From Pseudoalteromonas sp. S16_S37 (GTDB lineage Bacteria; Pseudomonadota; Gammaproteobacteria; Enterobacterales; Alteromonadaceae): a DNA stretch of 64,000 nucleotides. The stretch is from NCBI RefSeq assembly GCF_014694405.1, contig NZ_JAAUWV010000012.1, positions 1 through 64,000 on the forward strand. Direction: 5' to 3'. Both the position numbers and the translations under genes were made by a program. A model generated the notes under the pieces. That model did not search any database and was not told where the DNA came from. It worked only from the letters and a program-made list of their open reading frames with translations. Shown in pieces: positions 54,855 to 62,324 of the stretch (within the stretch, counting starts at the first letter, position 1; each line of letters opens with the position of its first letter).

Positions 54855-55238
54855 TTGGATAAAAACATGAAAATTCTCGTGGTTGATGATTTTTCTACAA
54901 TGAGGAGAATAATCAAAAACCTGCTTAGAGATTTAGGCTTTACCAATGTTCAAGAAGCCGATGATGGCAGTACTGCGCTTCCAATGTTACAAAACCAAGA
55001 GTTTGATTTTGTAGTAACAGATTGGAATATGCCTGGCATGCAAGGGATTGATTTGCTCCGTGCTATTAGAGCTGATGAAAACCTTAAGCACATTCCAGTG
55101 TTGATGGTAACGGCGGAAGCCAAAAAAGAGCAAATTGTAGCGGCTGCACAAGCTGGGGTTAACGGCTATATCGTTAAACCATTTACCGCAGGAACACTAA
55201 AAACTAAGTTAGAAAAAGTGTTTGAACGTTTAGGCTAA
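54855..55238 (+). CDS. cheY: Chemotaxis response regulator CheY
   Basis: CheY, once phosphorylated by CheA, binds FliM and changes motor rotation. The 127-residue product is one receiver domain with the acidic pocket VVDDFS (Asp11, Asp12), the phosphorylation site Asp56 ([12 protein letters not shown]), [10 protein letters not shown] and YIVKPFTA. The start is most likely TTG 54855, because GGAGG ends 5 nt before it. The first internal ATG (54867) is 17 nt away from that site and would cut four residues found in Vibrio CheY. It is 20 bp from cheZ. Confidence 0.95.
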   Translation: MDKNMKILVVDDFSTMRRIIKNLLRDLGFTNVQEADDGSTALPMLQNQEFDFVVTDWNMPGMQGIDLLRAIRADENLKHIPVLMVTAEAKKEQIVAAAQAGVNGYIVKPFTAGTLKTKLEKVFERLG

Positions 55239-55258
55239 GAACTTAGAAGGAGAGGCTA

Positions 55259-56041
55259 ATGTCAACGCCTTCTGTGCCTCAGATCAGCCTTGAGCAGGCA
55301 AAACAGCTTGTTGCATATTTGGAGCAAGGTGAACAAGAAAAAGCAGACCAATTAATTTTGGAAGCTGCCAATAAAGAGCAGTCTGAGTTATTTGCAGAGG
55401 TGGGTAAGTTAACTCGCCAACTGCATGAATCACTGAAAAATTTTGAACTCGACACGCGTCTTGCTGATTTGACGACTGAAGCCATTCCTGATGCAAAACA
55501 ACGTTTAAATTATGTTATGGAAATGACGGAGAATGCCGCCAACAAAACGATGGATGCCGTAGAGGCAAGTTTGCCTCTAGCGCAACAGTTAGCGGATGAT
55601 TTGTCAAACATAAAGCCGACTTGGGATCGCTTAATGCGACGTGATATACAGCTGGGTGAGTTTAAGTCTCTATGTCATGATTTAGACAAGTTTATGCAAG
55701 GGTCACAAACGCGCACGGATGAGTTACAAAGCTTGATGACCAATGTGCTAATGGCTCAAGACTATCAAGATTTAACAGGGCAAGTTATTCGTCGAGTTAT
55801 AGAGCTGGTAAGAGAAGTTGAAGATAGCCTAATTAATTTGTTAACCGTATTTGGTACATCTGACGAGTTACCGAGCAAAAATAAAAAAGCTCAAAGAAAA
55901 GTTAGTTCGAAGAGTGTGGTTGACATTGACGTAAATGAAATCTCAGGACCTGAGGGGCCGATTATTGATGCAGACCAGCGGGACGATGTGGTGTCTGGTC
56001 AAGATGAAGTTGATGATTTACTGTCAAGTTTAGGCTTCTAA
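55259..56041 (+). CDS. cheZ: CheY phosphatase CheZ
   Basis: CheZ dephosphorylates CheY. The 260-residue product is largely helical. It has the active-site helix VLMAQDYQDLTGQVIRRVIELV, where the Asp and Gln match those of E. coli CheZ. The C-terminal tail, QDEVDDLLSSLGF (248-260), binds CheY. That tail resembles the FliM N terminus and three motifs in CheA next door. It has an AGGAGAGG ribosome site and lies 13 bp before cheA. Confidence 0.95.
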   Translation: MSTPSVPQISLEQAKQLVAYLEQGEQEKADQLILEAANKEQSELFAEVGKLTRQLHESLKNFELDTRLADLTTEAIPDAKQRLNYVMEMTENAANKTMDAVEASLPLAQQLADDLSNIKPTWDRLMRRDIQLGEFKSLCHDLDKFMQGSQTRTDELQSLMTNVLMAQDYQDLTGQVIRRVIELVREVEDSLINLLTVFGTSDELPSKNKKAQRKVSSKSVVDIDVNEISGPEGPIIDADQRDDVVSGQDEVDDLLSSLGF

Positions 56042-56054
56042 TAGGAGAGTATGC

Positions 56055-58265
56055 ATGAGCTTTGAAGTCGATGAAGATATCCTACAAGACTTTCTCGTAG
56101 AAGCCGGGGAGATCCTAGAGCTGCTGTCAGAGCAGCTTGTAGAATTGGAAAATAACCCAGAAGATAGAGACTTACTCAACGCTATTTTTAGGGGCTTCCA
56201 TACCGTGAAAGGGGGCGCTGGCTTTTTGAGTATGACGGAGCTGGTTGATGCCTGTCACGGTGCTGAAAACGTGTTTGATGTTTTACGTCAGGGACAACGA
56301 AAAGTTACTTCAGAGTTGATGGATGTTATTCTCCAATCGCTTGACACTATCAATGAGATGTTCGGACATATACAGAATCGCGAACAGCCAGAGCCTGCAG
56401 ATCCTGCCCTTCTTGAAACACTTCATCAGCTTAGTAAACCTCAATCTGAAGATGAATCTATCGAGTTACAGTCGACGCCTGAGGTGCCTGAAGTTGACTC
56501 TGCGTCTGACGAAGTTGAACAACCTAATATGGTAGAAGCAGATGATATTTTGTTTGATATTGATGCCGATAGTTCAGGAGGGAGTCAAGATGGAAGCATC
56601 GACGAAATAACCGAAGATGAATTCGAAAGTTTGCTCGATGAATTACATGGTACAGGTAAGGGTCCTGCTAAGAATACGAAAGAGGCGACATCGAGTACTT
56701 CGGATAGTGATGGTGATATTACGGACGATGAGTTTGACAGCCTTTTAGATGAGTTACACGGTGTTGGCAGTTTCGGTGCCATTAAGACAGACAGTTCAGC
56801 GTCAACGCCGCAAAGTGAAGCGTCTGCTCCATCAGTTACGGGGTCAGATGACGACGAAATTAATGATGATGAGTTTGAAGCGTTGCTGGATGAGTTACAT
56901 GGCAAAGGCAGTGCGCCTCGCTCTGTAGAAGGCTCTGTTGATAAGCCAAAAGCTCCTCAGCCTCCTAGCGAGCCCGCAAAACCAGTTGAGTCCGTGAAAC
57001 AAACGCCTACACCGGCTCCAAAAGCGCCAGCGCCAGAGCCGAAAGCAGCTGCTCCTGCTCCTGCTGCGGCAGCGGCGAAAAAAGCGCCAGCTCCCCAAGC
57101 TGAAACAACGGTACGGGTAGATACGAAACGTTTAGACCAAATCATGAATATGGTTGGTGAGCTTGTATTAGTGCGCAATAGATTAGTGAGCTTGGCCAAT
57201 AACACAAATAGCGAAGCAATGGGCAAGGCTATTTCAAACCTTGACGTTGTTACAGCAGATTTGCAAGGTGCGGTGATGAAAACCCGCATGCAGCCAATTA
57301 AGAAGGTGTTTGGCCGTTTCCCACGAGTGGTGCGAGATTTGGCGAGAAGTCTGAAAAAAGACATCAACCTAATCTTGGAAGGGGAAGAGACGGATTTAGA
57401 TAAAAACCTTGTGGAAGCCTTGGCAGATCCGCTGGTTCACCTTGTTCGAAACTCTGTGGATCATGGTATAGAGATGCCAGAGGTACGTGAAGCAGCAGGA
57501 AAAGTTCGTACTGGTACAGTCACTCTTGCGGCGTCGCAAGAAGGTGACCATATACTGCTTACCATCCGTGATGATGGTGCTGGTATGGATCCTGAAAAGC
57601 TCAAAAAGATAGCGATTAATAAGGGGGTTATTGACTCTGATCAGGCAAGTCGTTTATCCGATACCGAAGCTTACAACTTAATTTTCGCACCAGGCTTTTC
57701 GACCAAAGAGGAAATTTCTGATATTTCAGGCCGCGGTGTCGGTATGGATGTAGTGAAAACTAAAATCACTCAACTAAACGGCTCTGTCAATATTAAATCG
57801 GAGTTGGGTGTTGGTACTATATTAGAGATCAAAGTACCGCTTACGCTTGCGATACTGCCGACCTTAATGGTGGTAGTGGGCCAACAAACTTTCGCATTAC
57901 CTCTTGCAGGTGTGAATGAGATTTTCCACTTAGATTTAACCAAAACCAACATTGTTGATGGACAGTTGACCATCATAGTGAGAGAAAAGGCGATACCGCT
58001 ATTTTACTTAGAACATTGGTTGGTGAAAGGGGCTGATCGACGTAAACGAAAGGCCGAAGGCCATGTGGTTATTGTGCAAATTGGAACCAAGCAAGTGGGT
58101 TTTGTTGTTGATTCTTTGATTGGCCAAGAAGAGGTGGTTATTAAGCCTCTCGATGCGCTATTACAAGGAACGCCTGGTATGGCGGGAGCCACTATCACAT
58201 CTGATGGTGGGATCGCCCTAATATTGGACGTACCCAACATGCTTAAGCACTATGCAGGTAAGTAG
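56055..58265 (+). CDS. cheA: Chemotaxis histidine kinase CheA
   Basis: CheA passes receptor signals to CheY and CheB. The 736-residue product has an HPt domain (1 to about 105) with the phosphorylated His49 in FHTVKGGAGF. I see no clear P2 domain. Instead, a long acidic linker holds three motifs: ITEDEFESLLDELHG (185-199), ITDDEFDSLLDELHG (222-236) and INDDEFEALLDELHG (269-283). A Pro/Ala/Lys linker leads to the dimer domain (VRVDTKRLDQIMNMVGELVLVRNRL), the ATPase (LVRNSVDHGIE, DDGAGMD, GRGVGMDVV) and the CheW-like C terminus. In vibrios the CheA linker holds the LID region bound by ParP. Confidence 0.96.
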   Translation: MSFEVDEDILQDFLVEAGEILELLSEQLVELENNPEDRDLLNAIFRGFHTVKGGAGFLSMTELVDACHGAENVFDVLRQGQRKVTSELMDVILQSLDTINEMFGHIQNREQPEPADPALLETLHQLSKPQSEDESIELQSTPEVPEVDSASDEVEQPNMVEADDILFDIDADSSGGSQDGSIDEITEDEFESLLDELHGTGKGPAKNTKEATSSTSDSDGDITDDEFDSLLDELHGVGSFGAIKTDSSASTPQSEASAPSVTGSDDDEINDDEFEALLDELHGKGSAPRSVEGSVDKPKAPQPPSEPAKPVESVKQTPTPAPKAPAPEPKAAAPAPAAAAAKKAPAPQAETTVRVDTKRLDQIMNMVGELVLVRNRLVSLANNTNSEAMGKAISNLDVVTADLQGAVMKTRMQPIKKVFGRFPRVVRDLARSLKKDINLILEGEETDLDKNLVEALADPLVHLVRNSVDHGIEMPEVREAAGKVRTGTVTLAASQEGDHILLTIRDDGAGMDPEKLKKIAINKGVIDSDQASRLSDTEAYNLIFAPGFSTKEEISDISGRGVGMDVVKTKITQLNGSVNIKSELGVGTILEIKVPLTLAILPTLMVVVGQQTFALPLAGVNEIFHLDLTKTNIVDGQLTIIVREKAIPLFYLEHWLVKGADRRKRKAEGHVVIVQIGTKQVGFVVDSLIGQEEVVIKPLDALLQGTPGMAGATITSDGGIALILDVPNMLKHYAGK

Positions 58266-58291
58266 CGCTATTTGCTTAGCCTGTTAGACAC

Positions 58292-58316
58292 AGTGGTGCC
58301 TTGCGCACCACTTTTT
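58292..58316 (+). terminator. Intrinsic terminator between cheA and cheB
   Basis: AGTGGTGC (58292-58299) pairs perfectly with GCACCACT (58305-58312) around a 5-nt loop, ending in TTTTT (58312-58316). It lies 15 bp before the cheB start, so cheB and the following genes may be expressed less than cheA or depend on partial read-through. Confidence 0.8.
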
Positions 58317-58331
58317 AGATCTGAATTTTGA

Positions 58332-59453
58332 ATGAGCGTGCCAATGGCAGTTAAAGTGTTAGTAGTAGACGATTCAAGTTTTTTCCGACGCCGAGTCAGT
58401 GAAATCCTTGAATTAGACAGTGATATTAAAGTAATCGACTTTGCGGTGAATGGTAAAGAAGCTGTAGAGAAAGCGGCTGCGTTAAAACCGGACGTTATTA
58501 CTATGGATGTTGAAATGCCTGTGCTGGATGGCATTAGTGCCGTAAAGCAAATCATGGCTTCCAATCCAACGCCTATATTGATGTTTTCATCTTTAACTAG
58601 AGAAGGCGCAAGTGCCACTCTAGATGCACTTGATGCAGGAGCTTTGGACTTTTTACCGAAAAAGTTTGAAGACATTGCCCGTAATAGCGATGAGGCGATA
58701 AAATCTTTACAGACTAAAGTAAAGGAAATTGGCCGCCGACGTTTATCTAGGTTTTCTACAAGTACGACTATTGGTCAGTCTACTAGACCTTCGGTGGGCA
58801 CGAGTACAGGTATCAGCCAGCCAGACAGAACATTTCAACGCACAGGTATTGGTTCATCAAGCATCGCGGCTAAGGCATCGGGTAAAAAGTACCAGTTGGT
58901 TGCTATTGGCACATCGACAGGTGGCCCGGTTGCATTGCAAACTATTTTGACGCAGCTACCAGCTAACTTCCCATACCCTATTTTGCTTATTCAGCATATG
59001 CCAGCGGCATTTACACCCGCCTTTGCAAGTCGTTTAAATAGTCTTTGTAAGATAAGAGTAAAAGAAGCGCAGCAAGGTGATAGGCTAGAGCCGGGCGTTG
59101 CATATCTCGCTCCAGGTGGCCAACAGATGATGGTCGAATCTCGAGGAACGCTCAAAGTTTTTGAGGACGATAGCCCTAGAATTACGTATAAACCGAGTGT
59201 AGACGTCACTTTTGCTAGTGCAGCTAAGGCCTATCAGGGGGACGTACTGGCGGTTGTATTAACTGGTATGGGGGCTGATGGACGAGATGGCGCCCGTATG
59301 TTGAAACAAGCCGGTGCTACTATTTGGGCACAAGATGAAAAAACGTGTGTTGTGTACGGTATGCCACAGGCTGTTGCCAATGCAGGGCTTGCTAGTGAGC
59401 ATATTGCACTGCAGGATGTCGCGGCTCGTATCACTAAAGAGGTCGGTTGTTAG
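58332..59453 (+). CDS. cheB: Chemotaxis methylesterase CheB
   Basis: CheB removes methyl groups from receptors for adaptation. The 373-residue product has a receiver domain ([14 protein letters not shown]; phosphorylation site in [14 protein letters not shown]) and a Ser/Thr-rich linker. The esterase domain has the nucleophile in [13 protein letters not shown], the His in [15 protein letters not shown] and the Asp region [13 protein letters not shown]. Starts at 58332 and 58344 are both possible; neither has a strong ribosome site. Confidence 0.94.
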   Translation: MSVPMAVKVLVVDDSSFFRRRVSEILELDSDIKVIDFAVNGKEAVEKAAALKPDVITMDVEMPVLDGISAVKQIMASNPTPILMFSSLTREGASATLDALDAGALDFLPKKFEDIARNSDEAIKSLQTKVKEIGRRRLSRFSTSTTIGQSTRPSVGTSTGISQPDRTFQRTGIGSSSIAAKASGKKYQLVAIGTSTGGPVALQTILTQLPANFPYPILLIQHMPAAFTPAFASRLNSLCKIRVKEAQQGDRLEPGVAYLAPGGQQMMVESRGTLKVFEDDSPRITYKPSVDVTFASAAKAYQGDVLAVVLTGMGADGRDGARMLKQAGATIWAQDEKTCVVYGMPQAVANAGLASEHIALQDVAARITKEVGC

Positions 59454-59521
59454 CTGTTAGCACGAATTAGCCAAAGAACAATAATAACAACAAGCTCATA
59501 ATTTGGAGAATGCATTAACTC

Positions 59522-60292
59522 GTGAAAATCTGGACAGTAGCAAACCAAAAAGGGGGAGTAGGGAAAACGACCACGACAGTGAGTCTTGGGGGTATTTTAG
59601 CTTTGCAAGGCAAACGAGTGTTGCTGATTGATACCGACCCCCATGCCTCGTTGACTTATTACTTTGGCATTGATTCAGAAGAGCTTGAGATTAGTGTCTA
59701 TGATATTTTCGCGCGTGGTAGTGCCATGCAAAGTGAAGAAATTTTGCAAGCATTATGCCCGTCAACAATAGAAAACCTAGATATTTTGCCTGCCACAATG
59801 GCGATTGCGACTCTGGACCGAAGTATGGGCAATCGTGCAGGAATGGGGCTGGTGTTAAAAAAGGCGTTAGAAAAAATAAGCGAGCATTATGATTATGCCA
59901 TTTTAGACTGCCCACCAGTGCTCGGTGTTTTGATGGTTAATGCGCTTGCTGCCAGTGAAAGAGTATTAATACCGGTGCAAACTGAATTTTTGGCTCTAAA
60001 AGGGTTAGATAGAATGATGCGAACGATGGAATTGATGCAAAGTTCGCAATCCAAGCAATATCAATATACCATAATACCTACAATGTATGATAAGCGCACC
60101 AAAGCGTCGTTAGAAGCATACAAAAGCTTATTGGCTAGTTATAAAGATTGCGTTTGGCCGGGGGTTATTCCGGTAGATACAAAGTTTCGAGATGCCAGTT
60201 TGGCGCAAAAAGTGCCTGTTGAGTACTGTCCTAAGTCAAGGGGAGTATTTGCCTATCGTGCACTACTTGATTATTTGATGCAGGTTAAATAG
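59522..60292 (+). CDS. parC: ParA-like chemotaxis array positioning ATPase ParC
   Basis: ParC is a ParA-type ATPase that, in vibrios, brings the chemosensory array to the cell pole and splits it between daughters. The 256-residue product has the ParA P-loop NQKGGVGKTTTTVSLGG (about 8-24), LIDTDPHASLTYYFGI and AILDCPPVLGVLMVNAL. Its location between cheB and a CheW-like gene, as in Vibrio, separates it from plasmid ParA and from topoisomerase ParC. It starts with GTG; the nearest GGAG is 13 nt upstream, so translation may be weak. Confidence 0.85.
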   Translation: MKIWTVANQKGGVGKTTTTVSLGGILALQGKRVLLIDTDPHASLTYYFGIDSEELEISVYDIFARGSAMQSEEILQALCPSTIENLDILPATMAIATLDRSMGNRAGMGLVLKKALEKISEHYDYAILDCPPVLGVLMVNALAASERVLIPVQTEFLALKGLDRMMRTMELMQSSQSKQYQYTIIPTMYDKRTKASLEAYKSLLASYKDCVWPGVIPVDTKFRDASLAQKVPVEYCPKSRGVFAYRALLDYLMQVK

Positions 60293-60300
60293 AGGTATAA

Positions 60301-61071
60301 ATGAGTAAACATTTGTTTGCTAACGAAAAGGTGATGAAACAATATCTAGGGGCACTCCTTTCTGAAGAAGAACCTGAGAATACTTCATTGCTGCCTGTAG
60401 CCAAATTACTAGAACAAGTGCCTGATGTTTCAGAACTCAAACAAACAGAGCCAACAAAACAGCTCAAGGTGCAAGAGGTTGTAGAGGCTAAAACTCAAAC
60501 GTTTATTGAGCAGGAAATCCCTGAAGAACAAACGAAAAATCTTGAGATACCAGAAAATAATACTATTATCAAAGAATCGGCTAAAGCTTCAAATCAAATA
60601 GTTAGCGCTAAAGAAGCTTATGGTGAACATGAATTTCAGGCCTTATTTTTTGAGGTGGCGGGACTGACGCTCGCAGTGCCTTTAAAGTCCCTTGGTGGTA
60701 TTCATCAACTTGGAGATGTAAACCAGCTGTTTGGCAAGCCGAAGTGGTTCAAAGGCGTGATGTTAAATCGAGATGAAAAGTTAAATGTTGTTGATACTGC
60801 GCGCTGGGTGATGCCTGAAAAGTATACCCCAGAGTTGGAAGCGGGCCTAGATTACCAATATTTGATCACATTGGGTGATAGTCCATGGGGATTATTGGCG
60901 GAAAACTTGGTAAATAACATTACTTTACAACCCGATGATGTAAAATGGCGTACGGGTGATGGTAAGCGGCCGTGGCTTGCAGGCGTAATAAAAGAAAAAA
61001 TGTGCGCTTTGATTGATGTAGAAAATTTAAACCGCTTGCTTGAGCAAGGCCTCGATAGTCGAGAGCTGTAA
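60301..61071 (+). CDS. parP: CheW-like array protein ParP
   Basis: ParP links ParC to the array by binding CheA and receptors. The 256-residue product has a disordered acidic/Gln N-terminal half (1 to about 110). A C-terminal CheW-like domain follows (FQALFFEVAGLTLAVPLKSLGGIHQLGDVNQLFGKPKWFKGVMLNRDEKLNVVDTARWVMP, about 115-175, and on to the end). The assignment rests on this CheW-like fold and its place between parC and cheW. It is 8 bp after parC and 24 bp before cheW. Confidence 0.83.
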   Translation: MSKHLFANEKVMKQYLGALLSEEEPENTSLLPVAKLLEQVPDVSELKQTEPTKQLKVQEVVEAKTQTFIEQEIPEEQTKNLEIPENNTIIKESAKASNQIVSAKEAYGEHEFQALFFEVAGLTLAVPLKSLGGIHQLGDVNQLFGKPKWFKGVMLNRDEKLNVVDTARWVMPEKYTPELEAGLDYQYLITLGDSPWGLLAENLVNNITLQPDDVKWRTGDGKRPWLAGVIKEKMCALIDVENLNRLLEQGLDSREL

Positions 61072-61095
61072 ACAAGATCTTTTTGGAGTTAAACC

Positions 61096-61593
61096 ATGAG
61101 CCAAGATAGACTACTTTCCGCAGACAAAAATGCCGATAGTAATGATGAAGTTCTTCAATGGGTGACCTATAAACTCGAGGATGAAACATACGGCATCAAT
61201 GTAATGCAAGTGCAAGAAGTATTACGTTATACCGAAATTGCTCCTGTGCCTGGAGCACCTGCGTATGTGTTAGGTATTATAAACTTGCGCGGAAACGTTG
61301 TGACGGTGATAGATACTCGAGCGCGCTTTGGATTGGTCAGTGCTGAAGTAACAGACAATTCACGCATTGTGATCATTGAAGCTGAGAAACAGGTAATAGG
61401 TATTCTAGTCGACAGTGTTGCTGAAGTGGTTTATCTGCGTAGTTCTGAAATTGACAGTGCGCCAAATATTGGTACAGAGGAAAGCGCCAAGTTTATCCAA
61501 GGCGTATCTAACAGAGAAGGCGAGTTGCTTATCTTAGTCGATTTGAACAAGCTACTCAATGATGATGAGTGGGACGAGTTGAGTCATATATAA
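61096..61593 (+). CDS. cheW: Chemotaxis coupling protein CheW
   Basis: CheW joins CheA to the receptors. The 165-residue product is a single CheW domain. It has WVTYKLEDETYGINVMQVQEVLRYTEIAPVPGAPAYVLGIINLRGNVVTVIDTRARFGL (about 17-75) and ILVDSVAEVVYLRSSEIDSAPN. A TTGGAG ribosome site precedes it. It is followed after 3 bp by the DUF2802 gene. Confidence 0.96.
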   Translation: MSQDRLLSADKNADSNDEVLQWVTYKLEDETYGINVMQVQEVLRYTEIAPVPGAPAYVLGIINLRGNVVTVIDTRARFGLVSAEVTDNSRIVIIEAEKQVIGILVDSVAEVVYLRSSEIDSAPNIGTEESAKFIQGVSNREGELLILVDLNKLLNDDEWDELSHI

Positions 61594-61596
61594 ATT

Positions 61597-62019
61597 GTGG
61601 AAGTTGTAAACAATAATCTATTGCTATTGATACTCATTGCCTCAAGCCTACTAACGTTAGTATGTTTGGGGCTCATTTTGATGCTAAGTAAGCGTTTGGG
61701 GAGCAGTCAGCAAGAGCTTCATGTACTTAAGCACAGGATTAAAGATACCCATGATCAGGCTGCTATTTTACGTAGTGAAGTGGCTGAAGTTAGAAGTAGT
61801 CTGATGAATATTGGTAAACGTCTGGTTGCTTGTGAAAATTATGCGAAGGACTTAGCGCAACAACAAGCTGCTCAGAAATATGATGATCCAGATGCCAAAA
61901 TATACTCTCGAGCAGTAAAAATGATAGAGCTTGGTGCTGATTTAGAAGAAATAATGCGCGAATGTGAAATTCCCAGAGCAGAGGCAGAGCTACTTATGTC
62001 ACTGCATCAAAAGTCTTAA
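61597..62019 (+). CDS. DUF2802 family protein
   Basis: The function is unknown. The 140-residue product has one N-terminal transmembrane helix (LLLLILIASSLLTLVCLGLILML, about 7-29) and a coiled-coil part (SSQQELHVLKHRIKDTHDQAAILRSEVAEVRSS). A conserved C terminus, KIYSRAVKMIELGADLEEIMRECEIPRAEAELLMSLHQ, looks like a small helix-turn-helix. The family sits after cheW in many polar-flagellum loci, so a role in chemotaxis or motility is likely but unproven. It uses a GTG start and ends directly against the antisense gene. Confidence 0.85.
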   Translation: MEVVNNNLLLLILIASSLLTLVCLGLILMLSKRLGSSQQELHVLKHRIKDTHDQAAILRSEVAEVRSSLMNIGKRLVACENYAKDLAQQQAAQKYDDPDAKIYSRAVKMIELGADLEEIMRECEIPRAEAELLMSLHQKS

Positions 62020-62316
62020 TTACGCCTTGATATCTAATTTATTACTAAAACCTTGCCAACCAGGCGGGAACTTACCTCGTAAAACATATGAAAACGCAAT
62101 GAGCTCTGCTATGACATAGTAGAGCTCTTTTGGGATCTCTTGGTGTAAATCTAGCTGGCTGAGAGTACTGGCCAATTGAGCATCTTCGTGGATCATGATG
62201 CCTTTTTCTTTCGCAAGTTCGATAATTTCTTCTGCTAACTCACCAAACCCCTTGCAGGCTACATGTGGTGAGCTGCCAGCTTCATATAACAATCCGATAG
62301 CGGTTTTTTGTTCCAT
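62020..62316 (-). CDS. FlhB C-terminal-domain homologue (FhlB/EscU-YscU-HrcU family)
   Basis: The 98-residue product matches only the last third of FlhB. It reads TAIGLLYEAGSSPHVACKGFGELAEEIIELAKEKGIMIHEDAQLASTLSQLDLHQEIP, against APIVIAKGVDELAMQIRKVAIGNEVPIVESPALTRSL in the FlhB of this window. It has no membrane part and lacks the NPTH cleavage site. It would mimic the cleaved C-terminal half of FlhB, as FlhX does in Helicobacter. It is 8 bp downstream of a FliK-like gene, so the two may act as an accessory export-switch pair (inference). Confidence 0.85.
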   Translation of the reverse strand: MEQKTAIGLLYEAGSSPHVACKGFGELAEEIIELAKEKGIMIHEDAQLASTLSQLDLHQEIPKELYYVIAELIAFSYVLRGKFPPGWQGFSNKLDIKA

Positions 62317-62324
62317 GACTTCTC

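Noticed and set aside
56895..57098. Arginine/tryptophan-rich antisense frame over the CheA linker
   Set aside because: It is the complement of the Pro/Ala/Lys-rich linker, so the odd composition is an artefact of the repeat.
59522..60292. Plasmid or chromosome partition gene parA/soj
   Set aside because: There is no parB or parS-like repeat nearby, and the gene is embedded between cheB and cheW-like genes, which fits ParC.
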